Below the pieces are notes generated by a model. It was given only the letters and a program-made list of their open reading frames with translations. It made no database searches and was not told the DNA's origin. Below, one piece after another: positions 28,461-40,500 of a DNA stretch of 64,000 nucleotides. The translations under genes and the position numbers were made by a program. The stretch lies in contig JBHGNT010000005.1 of NCBI GenBank assembly GCA_043228905.1, positions 930,001-994,000 on the forward strand. The letters are read 5' to 3'. Position 1 is the first letter of the stretch, and every line of letters starts with the position of its first letter. This DNA is from Azolla caroliniana (lineage: Eukaryota; Polypodiophyta).

Positions 28461-28918
28461 TGTTAGAGCTAGATCCTAATGTAAGCAGGAGATAAGGATA
28501 TACTAGATAGAAAAATAAAAGACGAGAGAGAAAAAGAAGGGTGTTGATCCACCCGGCCACCCCAAAGCGTAGGGATCAAGACGGACTCGAGCCTCGATCG
28601 ACGTCCTATACCATTGTTGTGGCATCGTGTCGTACCTGGTACTGGCACGCTCGCTACAAGAGTTGATCCACCACAAGGACAGAATCTCAACGTAGTCGAT
28701 AATCTGTCAAATGAGGGTAGTTAGGCCTCATATTTATAGCAAGACCTAAGGCCCCCGGGAAATTTCACACTTGGCCTTAATGGGTTGTCTCAATCCCAAG
28801 TATTAAAAGGAATCATTCCCTTCTTTACACTCTCGTTTAACCCTCACACTTCATCCACATGTATAGAATACTACGGTATAACCTTACCATGGGATATTAT
28901 ATGGTCATGCCCATAACA
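28461..28918 (-). repeat. Solo LTR related to chromovirus D
   Basis: 458 bases, TGTTAGAGC...CCCATAACA, flanked by ATTTT (28456-28460 and 28919-28923). It shares GAGGGTAG and CTCATATTTATA with the LTRs of D, so it is a diverged member of that group in minus orientation. No internal region. Confidence 0.8.
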
Positions 28919-29090
28919 ATTTTCCATACATCATCATATCTTGGTTCTAACCTTATGATCCTATCTTTACATCTTCTCTACAATGGAGCAAGTACACCTT
29001 ATTTTAATTAGCATACCCTAGTGGTAAGTTATTTGATTGTTAGCCCTAGGTCTTGGCTTTCAAACCCAATTTCCTTACCGCAATTACTCC

Positions 29091-29437
29091 TGTTGAGAAT
29101 CAAACTCAACTTCCCGTGAGTGGGAACACACTCTAGGATACTCAAGTGTGTGAACACCCCACGTCCTTGTATAGTAACTAGTGTGTAGTTAATGTCCTAT
29201 GACACATATTCTTTAAGTAGTTAAGACACGACCTCTTTCCCAAGAGGCGGTACTAATGAGAGAACTTAGAGAGAAGGTGACTACATAAGGACCTTCTCCC
29301 TCTCTTTGTAGTGGTTGGTCATTCTTGCTTCCTTGTAATACAATTTTTCTGATTTTCTGTAATCATGAGCTCTCTCTCTCTCCCTACACACACACACACA
29401 ATTCTTCCGTTGCACAGAATCCATCTGATTCTTTACA
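29091..29437 (+). repeat. 5' LTR of copia E
   Basis: 347 bases, TGTTGAGAATC...TTCTTTACA. It matches 41638-42015 with substitutions and a shorter CT microsatellite. Confidence 0.9.
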
Positions 29438-29450
29438 TGGTATCAGAGCG
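29438..29450 (+). promoter_or_regulatory. Primer-binding site of copia E
   Basis: TGGTATCAGAGCG immediately after the LTR, complementary to plant initiator tRNA-Met. Confidence 0.92.
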
Positions 29451-29567
29451 CATGGTTGCCCATCGCCCCTGCATGTGTTGTGCCCGATTTTGCATTCGAC
29501 AAGAACCTATTGATCGTTGCAGCAACCATATGCACAGTTTGCATCAAGAAGAAGAAGAAGCTCAACA

Positions 29568-30480
29568 TGAACACACAGATGGGAAGCGCTCTTCCTACCG
29601 AAAAGCTCGACAGAAACAACTTTGCATCTTGAGAGTACAAGATGCACCAATACCTTGTTGGCCAAGGCTATTGGAGTTATGTCGAAGGGGCAAATGAGAA
29701 TCAACCCAACCCAACACATGCGGACTACCTAGCTTGGGAGCAAGCGTCGATTCATGTGTTCTATTGCCTTGCATCATGCATCCATGATCACATGCTCAAC
29801 TAAATTTGAGAGGCCAAAACGCCAAAGGAGGCGTGGGGGAACCCCGAGAATATTTTCGTGGCCAACATGACCGCAAGAAAGCTTCAACTCCATCAAGAGT
29901 TGAACGGTATACAACATAGGGACATGTTAATCGGCAGCTACACCTTGAAGATCAAGGTGTTGTGTGATGCCCTTGGGTCGATCAATGTTAGCATTGATGG
30001 AGGCTTAGCACCTCCATTCGGTTGGTTGTTCTCGCGAGGGAGAATCCTCCCTCCTTCTTCGATCTCCAATCAATGCTGCTGGTCGAGGGGAATCATGTCC
30101 GAACAAGAAGCAATGTGCAAGAAGGACAAATGCTCTATTCAAACTTCGATGGAGGAAGAGGACAAGCTTGGGGAAGAAGAGGCTGATTCGGTCAAGGTTG
30201 ACACAACCAAGAGCAACCCCGAGAACACAACTTCTATTACTGACAAGATGTCTCGAATGTGCGAGGCAGAGCGTCTGAATGAAGGGGGAGCAATCAGGTC
30301 GGACTCAACCAACAATACAATCTCGCTCAATGCGGATACTGTGGTAAATTCGGCCACCATGAGGTGGGGTGTGTCGGAAAAAGAAGAGTGAGTCGGCCTC
30401 CACAAGCCGACAACTCACAAACTACGCCTCCAACTCCGCCTCCAACTCCGACTACGACAATCGTGGGGGAATGTTTGTGA
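29568..30480 (+). pseudogene. Gag of copia E
   Basis: Begins MNTQMGSALPTEKLDRNNFAS, then TGA where Trp is normal, then YKMHQYLVGQGYWSYVEG. Further stops (near 29802) and frameshifts follow. The segment with HQELNGIQHRDM and CDALGSIN (29858-30000) and later acidic sequence belong to the same Gag. The zinc knuckle near 30340-30370 is not clean. Confidence 0.85.
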
Positions 30481-30529
30481 TGAGGCACAGAGCGCACTCG
30501 ATTACAGCCTCAAACCCGACCAACACCTC

Positions 30530-31216
30530 CAAACCAGAAGATGTATGGTTTGTCGACTCGAGTGCATCGAACCACATGACATCCCACGAGGATTTGTTCA
30601 AGGAGCTATGGAAGCCCGAACGACCCGGCTATGTGGAAACTAGGGATGACACAATTCACCTCATTCAACATATCGGCAATGTCCCATTTGGGGAAGAAGG
30701 CAACCAAACATACATCAAAGAACATTCTGCATGTTCCTACAATAACAAAGAACTTGGTCTCAGTTGGCCAGATAGTCAAACAAGGCATGCAAGTCCGCTT
30801 CAACGATGTAGATTGCTTCATTCAAGAAGAAGGCCGACTTGTCGCTCGCGGCCGGAGAGAAGGTTAGATGTTCATCCTTGACTCTCACGAGATAAACTCA
30901 ACAATGTATGGCAAGGGCTAGAGAGTTGATGCTGACATAGAGCTATGGCACAAGAGGATAAGCCACATCAATCTCCAAAAGCTCAAGGGAATACAATCGA
31001 AAAGAGTTGTCATCGGACTCCCGACTTTCACCAAAAAGGAAATTGCAAGCGTGTGCGAAGCTTGTCAATTTGGCAAACAACATTGACAACCGTTCCCAAA
31101 GGAGAGGAACACAAGGAAAGGGATCCTGGATGTAATACATTCGGATTTATGGGGACCAGCCCAAACGACAACATTTGGTGGTTGTCGGTACTTCGTAACG
31201 TTCATCGACGACTTCT
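30530..31216 (+). pseudogene. Protease and first half of integrase of copia E
   Basis: VWFVDSSASNHMTSH (the protease DSGAS with Gly to Ser), then the VGQIVKQGMQVRF linker, CEACQFGKQH and a TGA, and HSDLWGP and FVTFIDDFSR at the right end, where D is inserted. Several frame changes lie between. The integrase continues at 38342. Confidence 0.88.
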
Positions 31217-31221
31217 CCAGA

Positions 31222-31695
31222 TGTTAAGAGTCTATTACTAATCAATAGACCAAATCAAGTAAAAAGGAAGAAAATAGATTGGATAGAAGAACCCGTTCCA
31301 CCCGACCACCCCCGAGCTATGATCTAGACATAGCCAACCTACCACCGACGTCCCATACCGCCGGATATTAGGATGACTAATACCTTGGAAGAGATAAACA
31401 CGATCGTCGAGACGAAAGCCTAGCCCGCACCACCGGTGTCTACGACAGCAGCCTTCCGACGTGATGATCCTTATGAGGGTAGCTAAGCCTCATATTTATA
31501 CCTTTTCCTAGGCCCCTTGAATAGATGTGCCTTTCTAAAAGGCTCTCTATTCATTGGTTGTCTAAATCATGATAGTGCATGCACATATCATTCATTCTAT
31601 CCAATCATTAGTCCCCTTTTTAATAATAGTGAACATACCCTTCACTAATGTAAATATTAGTGACCTACCCTCACCAACGTTATGTGTACATAACA
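31222..31695 (-). repeat. 3' LTR of chromovirus D
   Basis: 474 bases, plus orientation TGTTAAGAGTC...CATAACA. A minus-strand TATA box (ATTTATA, 31494-31500). A minus-strand polypurine tract (TACTCCCCTAC, 31696-31706) lies beside it. Confidence 0.93.
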
Positions 31696-31702
31696 TACTC
31701 CC

Positions 31703-34700
31703 CTACTTCAAAAGATTGCACTCTTGCAATATAAAGTGAGGAAATTGTGCCTTAAGCGAATGCTCGCGTTCCCATGTGGCATCATCAATAGGTTTATCCA
31801 TCCATTTGATCTTGAATAGCCGAATCTCTTTAGAACGTAAACGTTTAGTACGAGAATCAAGAATTCGTTCAGGAACATGAGGTTTGTAAGAAAAATCCTC
31901 TAATGTTACAAGATCTTGGATTGTGATGGTGTTATCACCAGAGCCTAAAAATGGTTTTAGACGACTGACGTGAAAAACAGGATGAATACCAACGTTACGA
32001 GGTAAGGCAAGGTGATAAGCAGATGACCCAACTCGCTTAAGGATTTCAAATGGGCCACAATATCGTGGGGCTAACTTAGCGCACTTGCCCGTAGATAATG
32101 ACGTAGAATCAGTCGGGACACGCAAAAAAACTTTTTGACCAATAGTAAATGCACGAGGACGTCTATCCTGATCAGCATAAAATCGAGCACGATCTTGAGC
32201 TGTCTTGACATTTTCTTTGGCAATATGCAACATTTGGTTCATGTCTTGCAAAAAATTGCGTGTACTGTCTAATGTATCACGATGAATCGTGACATCAACT
32301 AGGGCACGTGGCTGAAAACCATACATCAACATAAAAGGACTATATCCAGTGGATGTATGTTTAGAGCTATTATAGGCAAATTCTAAGATAGGAAGGTATT
32401 GCTCCCACTTAGAAGGGGTTTTTGCTACATAAGCTCGAAGCATGTCCTCAATAATTTGATTAACTCGTTCAGTTTGTCCATCAGACTGAGGATGATCTGC
32501 GGAACTCATGCTCAACGTAGTTTCTAGTTTCTTAAAGACCTGAGTCCAAAAGTCACTAGTAAACTTGGAATCTCGATCACTAACAATATCCATCGGTAAT
32601 CCATAAAAACGAAATAACTCATCAACAAATTGATAAGCCAACTGTTGAGCGGTTACCGTGGTTTTTTGTAGGAATAAATCTAGCTAATTTTGTTAGCCTG
32701 TCAACGACAACCCATATGGCATCATGACCCCTCTGTGTACGAGGTAAACTAACAATAAAATCCATCGAGATACTTTCCCATTTATTGTTGGGAATATCTA
32801 AGGGATGTAAAAGACCAGCAGCTTTAAGTCGTTCCGACTTATTAATCTGACATTGTAAGCATTGAGTTACGTATTTATGCACGTCAGAGCGCATCTTAGA
32901 CCAGAAAAAAGTACACGAGATGAGAATGAGTGTGCGTTGTATTCCAGGATGACCAGCAGATGGTGCATCATGACATTCATGAAAAAATTTCTGTTTAACA
33001 TTTGGTAAATCTGGAACACAGACCTTTCCACTACGGTAGAGCAAACCGTTTGTAATGTGAAAGGTCGCCTTCGAGGGTAGGGTGCTAGTATCGGCATCTA
33101 AACCAGATTCGGCTTTCGTCCAGTATTTTGAGAAATAACTATCATCAAGGTATTTCCCTCGAAGGTGATCTAAAAGATCAGATTTTATTTCCGTGAAGCT
33201 AAGCATGTTAACTTCCTTAATGCGACTAAGAGCATCAGCAACGGTGTTCATAGAACCCTTGCGATAGCGTATGGAAAAATCAAAATCTTGCATAAGGTCA
33301 ACCCAACGGCCTTTACGACCAACAAGATCGGGCTGGTCACAAAAATACTTTAATGATTGATGGTCTGTTGTAACCACAAATTTATTTCCATAGAGATAGT
33401 GCCTCCATGTTTTAAGTGCGTGTATCACTGCAAACAACTCTTTCTCTTGAACCGAATACCGAGATTGAGCAGCATCAAGCTTCTTACTTTCAAAAGCAAT
33501 AGGGTGACCACCTTGATAAAGAACGGCACCAATAGCATAATCACTAGCATCGGTTTCAATTGAGAAAGGCTTAGAAGGGTCTGGTAATAGAAGAGTGGGA
33601 GCCTGACACACATGCTCCTTGAGTGTCTCAAATGATTTGTCAAGTTGTTCATTCCATGAAATTGGTTTGACAGACTTACGTGGATGACCTTTTAAAAGGT
33701 CAGTTAATGGCGTAGTCAATTTGGAATAGTTACGAATTGATTTTCGTAAAAATCCAACAAACCCTAAGAATGATCTAAGTTCACGAATATTACGAGGAAT
33801 GGGCCAAAGTTTAACCTTTTCAATACGAGAAGGTTCAATTTCAACGCCATTTTCTGTAATTAAATGACCTAGGTACACAATAGATTTTTGGAAGAAGTCA
33901 CATTTTGAATGTTTTGCATAGAAAGAGTTGTCACGCAACTTTCGCAAAACAAATCAAACATGTTGAACATGATCTTGCAAGGTACGGCTATATATCAAAA
34001 TATCATCCAAGAAGACGACAACAAAATCACCGAGTTGATCTCGGAAAACATCATTCATCGCTTGTTGGAATGTGGCTGGAGCATTAGTCAACCCAAACGG
34101 CATGACTAAAAACTCATAATGGCCATAGCGCGTACGAAAAGCGGTTTTAGGAATATCATCCTCGGCGATGCGAAGCTGATGATAACCAGTTCGTAAGTCA
34201 ATTTTCGTAAAATATCGAGCCCCGTGCAAACGATCAATCAAATCATCGGCACGAGGTAATGGGTATGCATTCTTAATTGTCATTTTATTCAAACGGCGAT
34301 AATTGATACACATTCGCCACGAACCTTCCTTCTTCTTGACTAATAGAACTGGCGCACCCCAAGGTGATTTACTATACCTAATGTGGCCCATACTCAAGTA
34401 TTCCTTAAGTTGTTTAGCGATCTCATCCTCTTCTAATCGACTAAGTCGGTAAGGTGGAATGCTCACAGGAGCAGCCCCAGGGATGAGTTCAATTTGATGG
34501 TCCACATTACGTTTAGGTGGTAAAGTAAGCGGTAATTCAGTAGGAAACACATCTTGAAAATCCTCTAAAATAGAGTCGAGTAATCGTTGCTCAAAATGTG
34601 GTAATTGTGTGGCGTCAATATTAAAATAATAAAATTGAACCGCAGGATCAATTACACACGAATAAATTAATGAACTAGAATACTCACTTAAAGATTTAGA

Positions 34701-34898
34701 AGACACAAGTGAATGAGAAGGAAGTTTGGAACATTGAATAAAATGTTTACAATTATTAAGTTCAAATGTGATTGAGTGATTAACCCAATCAATGGACAAA
34801 GAAGGGTTTTTATTAAAAAACCAAGGATATCCTAAAATGACATCTGCGGATTGTAATTTCATAACATGAAAGTCAAGCTTCTCCAAATAAGTATCTAT
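31703..34898 (-). pseudogene. pol: Pol of chromovirus D: RT, RNase H, integrase, chromodomain
   Basis: Reading down the minus strand: RT ([44 protein letters not shown]), a TGA at 33954-33956, then YLGHLITENGVE, RNase H (SIETDASDYAIGAVL, TTDHQSLKYF), the integrase HHCC finger (HECHDAPSAGHPG...CLQCQ), SMDFIVSLP, then a frameshift in a run of six T (32662-32667), then DRDSKFTSDFW, HPQSDGQTERVN, and a chromodomain (VPERILDSRTK, RLFKIKWMD, ATWERE). Catalytic residues are all present. The single stop is TGA where Arg is usual in the family (CGA to TGA). Confidence 0.92.
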
Positions 34899-35420
34899 TT
34901 AAATTGGCAGTTGACAAACAATGCCACTGATGTATTGAACGTTTCCATTTGCCATGTGAACTTGATAGATATGATCACTTGCGTTTATGTGGAGCTCCAT
35001 TTGCTGCACAAAGTGATCATTAAGAAAATTGTGAGAACTACCGGAATCAAACAAGAAATGTGCTTGTGTTCCATTGATATATTCGACTGCTCGGAGTAAA
35101 TCATTAGGTCCAAGTAAATGTGAAGGAAAAGTGCATTCACATAAACTTAAGTGATTGGTATGAACTTCAACAATATCAAAAGACTCACCTGTGTGACTCG
35201 TAGATTTGTCTTGAGGAGGGGTGTTCATTGACTTCCTCTCAAGACGACAACAGGTATCCTTTGTGTGGCCCCGCTTCTTGCAATATGCACAGAAGAGGTT
35301 CGGTTTCTTTGAGTCGCGGTCAAGAGTGTCACTGGATTGCTTACGTTTCCCAATGAACTTGACATTCGGAGTTTTGGCGAACTCAGGTTTATTGTGGTCT
35401 TTCTTGGAAGTCCTATGGTA
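34899..35420 (-). pseudogene. Zinc knuckle and protease of chromovirus D
   Basis: In the same frame as Gag and RT. A CX2CX4HX4C knuckle (CAYCKKRGHTKDTC, about 35285-35244) is followed by a retroviral-type protease region with AHFLFDSGSSHNFLN. It ends in TAA (34899-34901) where the frame continues into RT linker sequence; CAA to TAA fits. The protease Asp and its DSGSS motif are intact. Confidence 0.88.
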
Positions 35421-36107
35421 TCACAGCACAATGTTGACGGCTTCCTCGAAAGTTGTGGGGTCCTTGTCATGGACAATCCAATGATAATCCCCATTGGGAA
35501 TACCATTCAAAAAACAAGCAACAAACCATTTCTCACCCGTAAGTCCCGATTTTTGGATCTGGGTCCGTGCGTGATGCACATAATCCTCGAGAGAGGTAAA
35601 TGGCTTACTAGACAATGTGAGCAAGTGTTGCGCTTGTTCGGTTTGAGAAGGTGGCTGCAAGAATTGTTTCTTAAAAACATCAACGAAACCTTCCCAAGTT
35701 GTGGGTAAGTTTTTTGCGGTCCTTAGGCCACGCCACCAAGCAGCAGCTCGGCCACCTAACTCACGACCGACATAACCAATTTTTACTGCATCGGGCTTGG
35801 GATGAAGCTCAAAGTGAGACTCCCAACGACCAAGCCAAGTGCTAATGGCCTCCTCGGTTCTTTCTTTCTTATCTCCCTTGAAAGGCGTGACTACGAAGGA
35901 AGGTTCACCTTCTTTCTTGGACTCAATAGTTAATTCTTGGAATTTCTTTTCCAATGCCATATTGGCCTGTCTCATTTCGGCCAATTGATTCAAGGTAGTA
36001 GTGAGCAATTGCTCAATAGTGATCTCAGCTTGTCTGCGAGATGCGGATTGGGGTTGAGAGGTCTCATTTGGAGAGATCGTTCCAACTGCGTTGAAAACTT
36101 GTTCCAT
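35421..36107 (-). pseudogene. gag: Gag of chromovirus D
   Basis: 228 residues: a coiled-coil-like N-terminus (TLNQLAEMRQANMALEKKFQEL), then the retrotransposon Gag domain (STWLGRWESHF, YVGRELGGRAAAWWRGLR, FVDVFKKQFLQP, LEDYVHHARTQIQ). It ends in TGA (35421-35423), after which the frame runs on to the zinc knuckle. CGA to TGA is the simplest cause. Confidence 0.9.
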
Positions 36108-37089
36108 GATGCACGCTGTGGGTATGCAATAAAATAAGGAGGTTCAGAAAATACACAAGCAAAATGAATGCTTGAAATTTTGATTGAAAGAACTTTATCC
36201 AAGAAAGTATCTCATGTCTTTACCCCTCTAGACATATGAGATGTGATTCGAGATCCGATAACTATGGTAACACTATGGTGTTTTAAAAACCATGGGGGAA
36301 AACATAGCTAAGATGTATTTCTCGGATCTCTATCTTGAGTAATCATGGCGGCTCCCTGAGGCTCAACCATGGTTCTTACATCAATTAAATTTCCTAGATA
36401 GCCTTATATTAATGCCAAGCCATCATGTATTATATGGTCGAGAAAGTGTATTACGTGAAAAAACAAGTGCACTCACAAGTAATATTCTAGTCTTGCGAGC
36501 AATAAGCAAACGTGATGATAAAATGATAAAATAAGGCACTACTCATAAGAGTTAAGTAGTGACGAAAACAAGGGTAAAAAAAAGAACCCATGTGTTACCT
36601 ACGAAAAAAACAATGTCACAAATAAATGGGAAGTGCAAGGTATGCACATATACATCCCAATATGATTGTTATAACTTGCACAATTGTGACATAAGCCACA
36701 AAGTGATACAAGTGATGACGGTGTTGTGCGCAAAGATGTAATACTCAAATCCATGAGTAAAACATCAATAAGGGAACTCAGATGGTTTTACTCGTTTTCT
36801 AAGGCTTGATGATAAGAGTTAAACCTAGATGACCCGTTGAAAAAAAATCGTTCAACAAGCCACTCCATAGTCTAAAAAAATAGTCTACACGTAAAGGTTA
36901 CATTAAAATTAAACGATGTAAATACTTTATACATGAAAAGGAAGTGGAAAAAGGAGAGTTAATTGTGGGCGGGTAAATAATAATTACTAGAAAATCATAT
37001 AAGTGAAACAATACTTATGAAATTAAGATTTAATTAGAATAATCAACAATTAGGTGTATGGAATCAAACATGCCCTAAGATACGAAACC

Positions 37090-37440
37090 CTAGGGTAGTT
37101 GACATGCACCTCCTCAAGACCACCACATATCCCTAGAATCGGCCAAGTAATGGCTAATTAAAGAGGAAAGTGGCATAGGTAAGTGACATATACCTCGTCA
37201 AGGCCACATCATCCCTTAGAATCGGCCAATTGATGGCTAATTAAAAAGGAAAGTGGCATATGTAAGCTACATATACCTTGTCAAGGCCACAACATCCCAT
37301 AGAATCGGCCAATTGATGGCTTAATAGAGAGTAGAGTGGCATAGGTAGGCAACATACACCTCGTCAAGGCCACATCATCCCTTAGAATCGGCCAAGTGAT
37401 GGCTCAATAGAGGGGAAGAGTGGTATACTCAACATCATAT
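37090..37440 (-). repeat. 83-bp tandem array in the leader of D
   Basis: Four imperfect units spaced 83-84 bases, each with CTCGTCAAGGCCAC, AGAATCGGCCAA and GTGATGGCT. The units differ by point changes and small indels. Confidence 0.9.
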
Positions 37441-37660
37441 GCAAAACGGCCATGAGATAAGCGTGTGCGATTAGAGCAAACACGCTCGACCCAATGCACA
37501 AGAATAATTATTATCGTAAGAGTTCAAGAGAGGAGAGAGTGGGATATATATCGCAATATGCAAAAGGCCATGAGTTGAGCGTGTGCGATTAGTGCAAACA
37601 CGCTCGGCCCGATGCATAACAATAAGTAAAATCGTAGCGTAGTAGGAGGTAGAAAGAAAG
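37440..37660 (-). repeat. Second tandem repeat in the leader of D, two units
   Basis: Two copies about 120 bases apart of GGCCATGAG, GCGTGTGCGATTAG and CAAACACGCTCG. Each contains the complementary pair GCGTGTG and CACGC, so each unit can form a hairpin. Confidence 0.8.
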
Positions 37661-37848
37661 AGAATAAAACGTAATACCAATTTGATTCGACCATAAAGAA
37701 CGCATAATAGAAAAAGAGAAGAGATCAAAAAAGAAGAATACCGGGTTTAGAGTGTTGTTTTGATCCTGAGAAGAGCATGACGAGCCTTGTTAGATCCCCC
37801 TCGCTCACACGCAAAAAACATCAAAACAACAAAAAAATTGTTAGTAAT

Positions 37849-37861
37849 CGCTCTGATACCA
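37849..37861 (-). promoter_or_regulatory. Primer-binding site of chromovirus D
   Basis: Minus strand TGGTATCAGAGCG, one base from the LTR. The initiator tRNA-Met type, as usual in chromoviruses. Confidence 0.92.
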
Positions 37862-37862
37862 C

Positions 37863-38336
37863 TGTTAAGAGTCTATTACTAATCAATAGACCAAATCAAG
37901 TAAAAAGGAAGAAAATAGATTGGATAGAAGAACCCGTTCCACCCGACCACCCCCGAGCTATGATCTAGACATAGCCAACCTACCACCGACGTCCCATACC
38001 GCCGAATATTAGGATGACTAATACCTTGGAAGAGATAAACACGATCGTCGAGACGAAAGCCTAGCCCGCACCACCGGTGTCTACGACAGCAGCCTTCCGA
38101 CGTGATGATCCTTATGAGGGTAGCTAAGCCTCATATTTATACCTTTTCCTAGGCCCCTTGAATAGATGTGCCTTTCTAAAAGGCTCTCTATTCATTGGTT
38201 GTCTAAATCATGATAGTGCATGCACATATCATTCATTCTATCCAATCATTAGTCCCCTTTTTAATAATAGTGAACATACCCTTCACTAATGTAAATATTA
38301 GTGACCTACCCTCACCAACGTTATGTGTACATAACA
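37863..38336 (-). repeat. 5' LTR of chromovirus D
   Basis: 474 bases, the partner of 31222-31695, with one G/A difference (CCGCCGGATATT against CCGCCGAATATT). Minus-strand TATA box ATTTATA at 38135-38141. Confidence 0.93.
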
Positions 38337-38341
38337 CCAGA

Positions 38342-39349
38342 CATACCTAGATCTACCCCATGCGATAGAAGAGCGATGTGTTCGGACACTTCCAAAGGTT
38401 CAAAAACGAAGTCGAAAAGGCAACAGGTCGGCATGTCCAATGCTTTCAATCGGACGGCGGCAAGGAGTACTTCTCTGACGCCTTTACAACATACCTTCGA
38501 CAAGAAGGAATTCGGCGGGAGTTTACTTGCCGACACACACCTCAATAGAACGGAGTAACCGAACACAAAGAATCGGCACATACTCGAGGTGGCAAGGGCA
38601 ATGATGAACGAGAAACGTCTGCCAAAGTCATATTGGGCTGAAGCAGTGAATATAGTCGTGTATCTAATGAATCGTTGCACAACATTAGGAGTGCACGAAG
38701 TTACCCCCTGCGAAAAGTTCTAAGGGAAGAAATCGGATCTATCTCATGTTAAGATATTCGGTTCAATGGCATATGTACATATTCCCGACGACTTGCGGCA
38801 GAAGCTCGATCTCAAGTCGGAGAAATGTATATTCGTAGGGTACTCACTTGAGCAAAAAGGGTATAAGTGCTTCAACCCTTCCACCAAGAATGTATGAGTA
38901 AGTAGGGATGTAGAATTCGATGAGTCAACATCCTGGTATACAGTCGAACCATCCCCATCCGACACAATCGAAACCGAGTTGGACACAGAATTTGATGTGA
39001 AGGGGGATGATCCCCATCCGACACATCAGAGGGAAGTCCAATCTCAACCAGGTTTAGTGGACCACAAGAGCCTCAAAGCGACCACAGCATGTCGCGGGCA
39101 AGTTGAAACAATACAAAGGAAAGGCCAAAATGCTTGAGTACGAAGACTCAATTGGAAATGAATCGACTTACTTATCCGACAGTGAGTTTGGTAGATTGGG
39201 TGTGCCCATCATAAGGACACCAGGAGAACCACGTTGATCCCCCGAGAAAAGAACGTAGTCAGCCGATTCGGCTACAACAACTACATGGCATATGTTTATG
39301 CATTCATGATGAAGGTGTCAACAGTCTGAGATCCGGAAAACTATTCTGA
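38342..39349 (+). pseudogene. Second half of copia E integrase and RT linker
   Basis: Continues integrase after D: QSDGGKEYFSDAFTTYL, GIRREFTCRHTP, a TAG, NGVTEH, then KIFGSMAYVHIPDD and GYSLEQKGYKCFNP, then an acidic linker. Stops and frame changes are frequent. It matches the order of integrase motifs in B. Confidence 0.88.
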
Positions 39350-40500
39350 ATCTATGAAGAACCCTAGATGGGTCGAAGCGATGAATGAGGAGATACAAGC
39401 ACTCTCCAAGAACGAGACACGGGATCTCATCCCGTCTTCAAACCACCAAAAGGCAATTGGATGTTGGTGGATCTTCAAGGTAAAGCACAACGTTGATGGC
39501 ACTGTCCATCGGTACAAGGCCCGACTTGTGGCAAAAGGGTACACGCAGACGCACAGTGTCGACTACGAAGAGACCTTTGGCCTAGTGGCAAAGATTACTA
39601 CAATTCAAACCGTGATGGCGCTTGCAACAGCAAAAGGGTGGCACCTCCCCCAAATGGACGTAAAGAACACCTTTCTACAAGGCGAGTTAGGCGAAGAGGT
39701 GTACATGGTGCAACCACCCTAATTCATGTTGACTACACATCCGATTGTTGTCTACCGACTCAAAAAGCCTCTCTACGGCCTGAAGAAGGCACCAAGAGCA
39801 TGGCATTCGGTATTCATCAAATCGACTTCAACATGTCCAAGTCCAACAACTGTCTGTTCATCCCGAACGACTCTAGGGGACAAGTATTTATCATCATTTA
39901 TTTGGATGTCTTGGTCATAGGAGGAGAGCATTTAGCGGATATTGAGCACATCAAGAAGCTTCTCTCCAATCGATTCGAAATGACCGATGTGAAAGAGCTC
40001 CATTACTTTCTAGGAATAGAAGTAATTCGGACTCCAGACGGCCTCATGCTTTCTCAAAAGCACTATATCCTCAATCTTCTTTACAAGTTTGGGATGACAC
40101 AGTGTAAACCCATCACTACTCCTCTCGATCGAAATCTAAAGCTAGATGCTGACTCAGGCACTAGAGAGTGTGAGTTGACGCACTATCGTCAACTAGTCGA
40201 AAGCCTCATCTACCTCACAATTACCCGACCCGACCTGAGTTACCCGGTCGGCCTTCTTAGCCAGTTCATGCAAACTCCACACGACATCCATCTCGATTAT
40301 GCTAAGCGAGTGCTAAGGTATGTGAGTGGAACCATGGATTTCAACATCCTTTACAAAACGGCCACACCGATACGACTTACAGGATATACCGACGCCAACT
40401 GGGCCGGCTACAGAGCTGCCCGAGGATTGACATCCAGATTTGTTTTTTTCTCTCGGTAGTGGTGCCATATCGTGGAGTAGTAAGAAACAACCGACAGTCG
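39350..40500 (+). pseudogene. RT and start of RNase H of copia E
   Basis: Start MKNPRWVEAMNEEIQALSKN, then WIFKVKHNVDGTVHRYKARL, VDYEETF, a stop after MVQPP, YGLKKAPRAWH, a frame change, IIYLDVLVIGG, YFLGIEVI, RPDLSYPVGLLSQF and GYTDANWAG. The catalytic YVDD is YLDV here, so the second Asp is lost. The frame runs to VFFSR, and after a shift continues to the solo LTR at 40501. Confidence 0.88.

Larger units (their letters stand above)
36108..37848 (-). other. Long non-coding leader of chromovirus D
   Basis: 1.74 kb between PBS and gag, without an intact frame. It contains two tandem arrays (about 37090-37440 and 37440-37660). A leader of this size is long for a chromovirus of 7.1 kb and may hold packaging or translation-control signals; that is inference. 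Confidence 0.7.
31222..38336 (-). mobile_element. Chromovirus D (Ty3/gypsy), young but disabled
   Basis: 7115 bases flanked by CCAGA (31217-31221 and 38337-38341). The two 474-base LTRs differ at one site that I can find. In minus orientation: LTR, initiator-Met PBS, an unusually long leader (about 1.74 kb), gag, protease, RT, RNase H, integrase with chromodomain, polypurine tract, LTR. Gag to integrase is one frame broken by three nonsense codons (35421, 34899, 33954) and one frameshift (32662). Confidence 0.93.
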
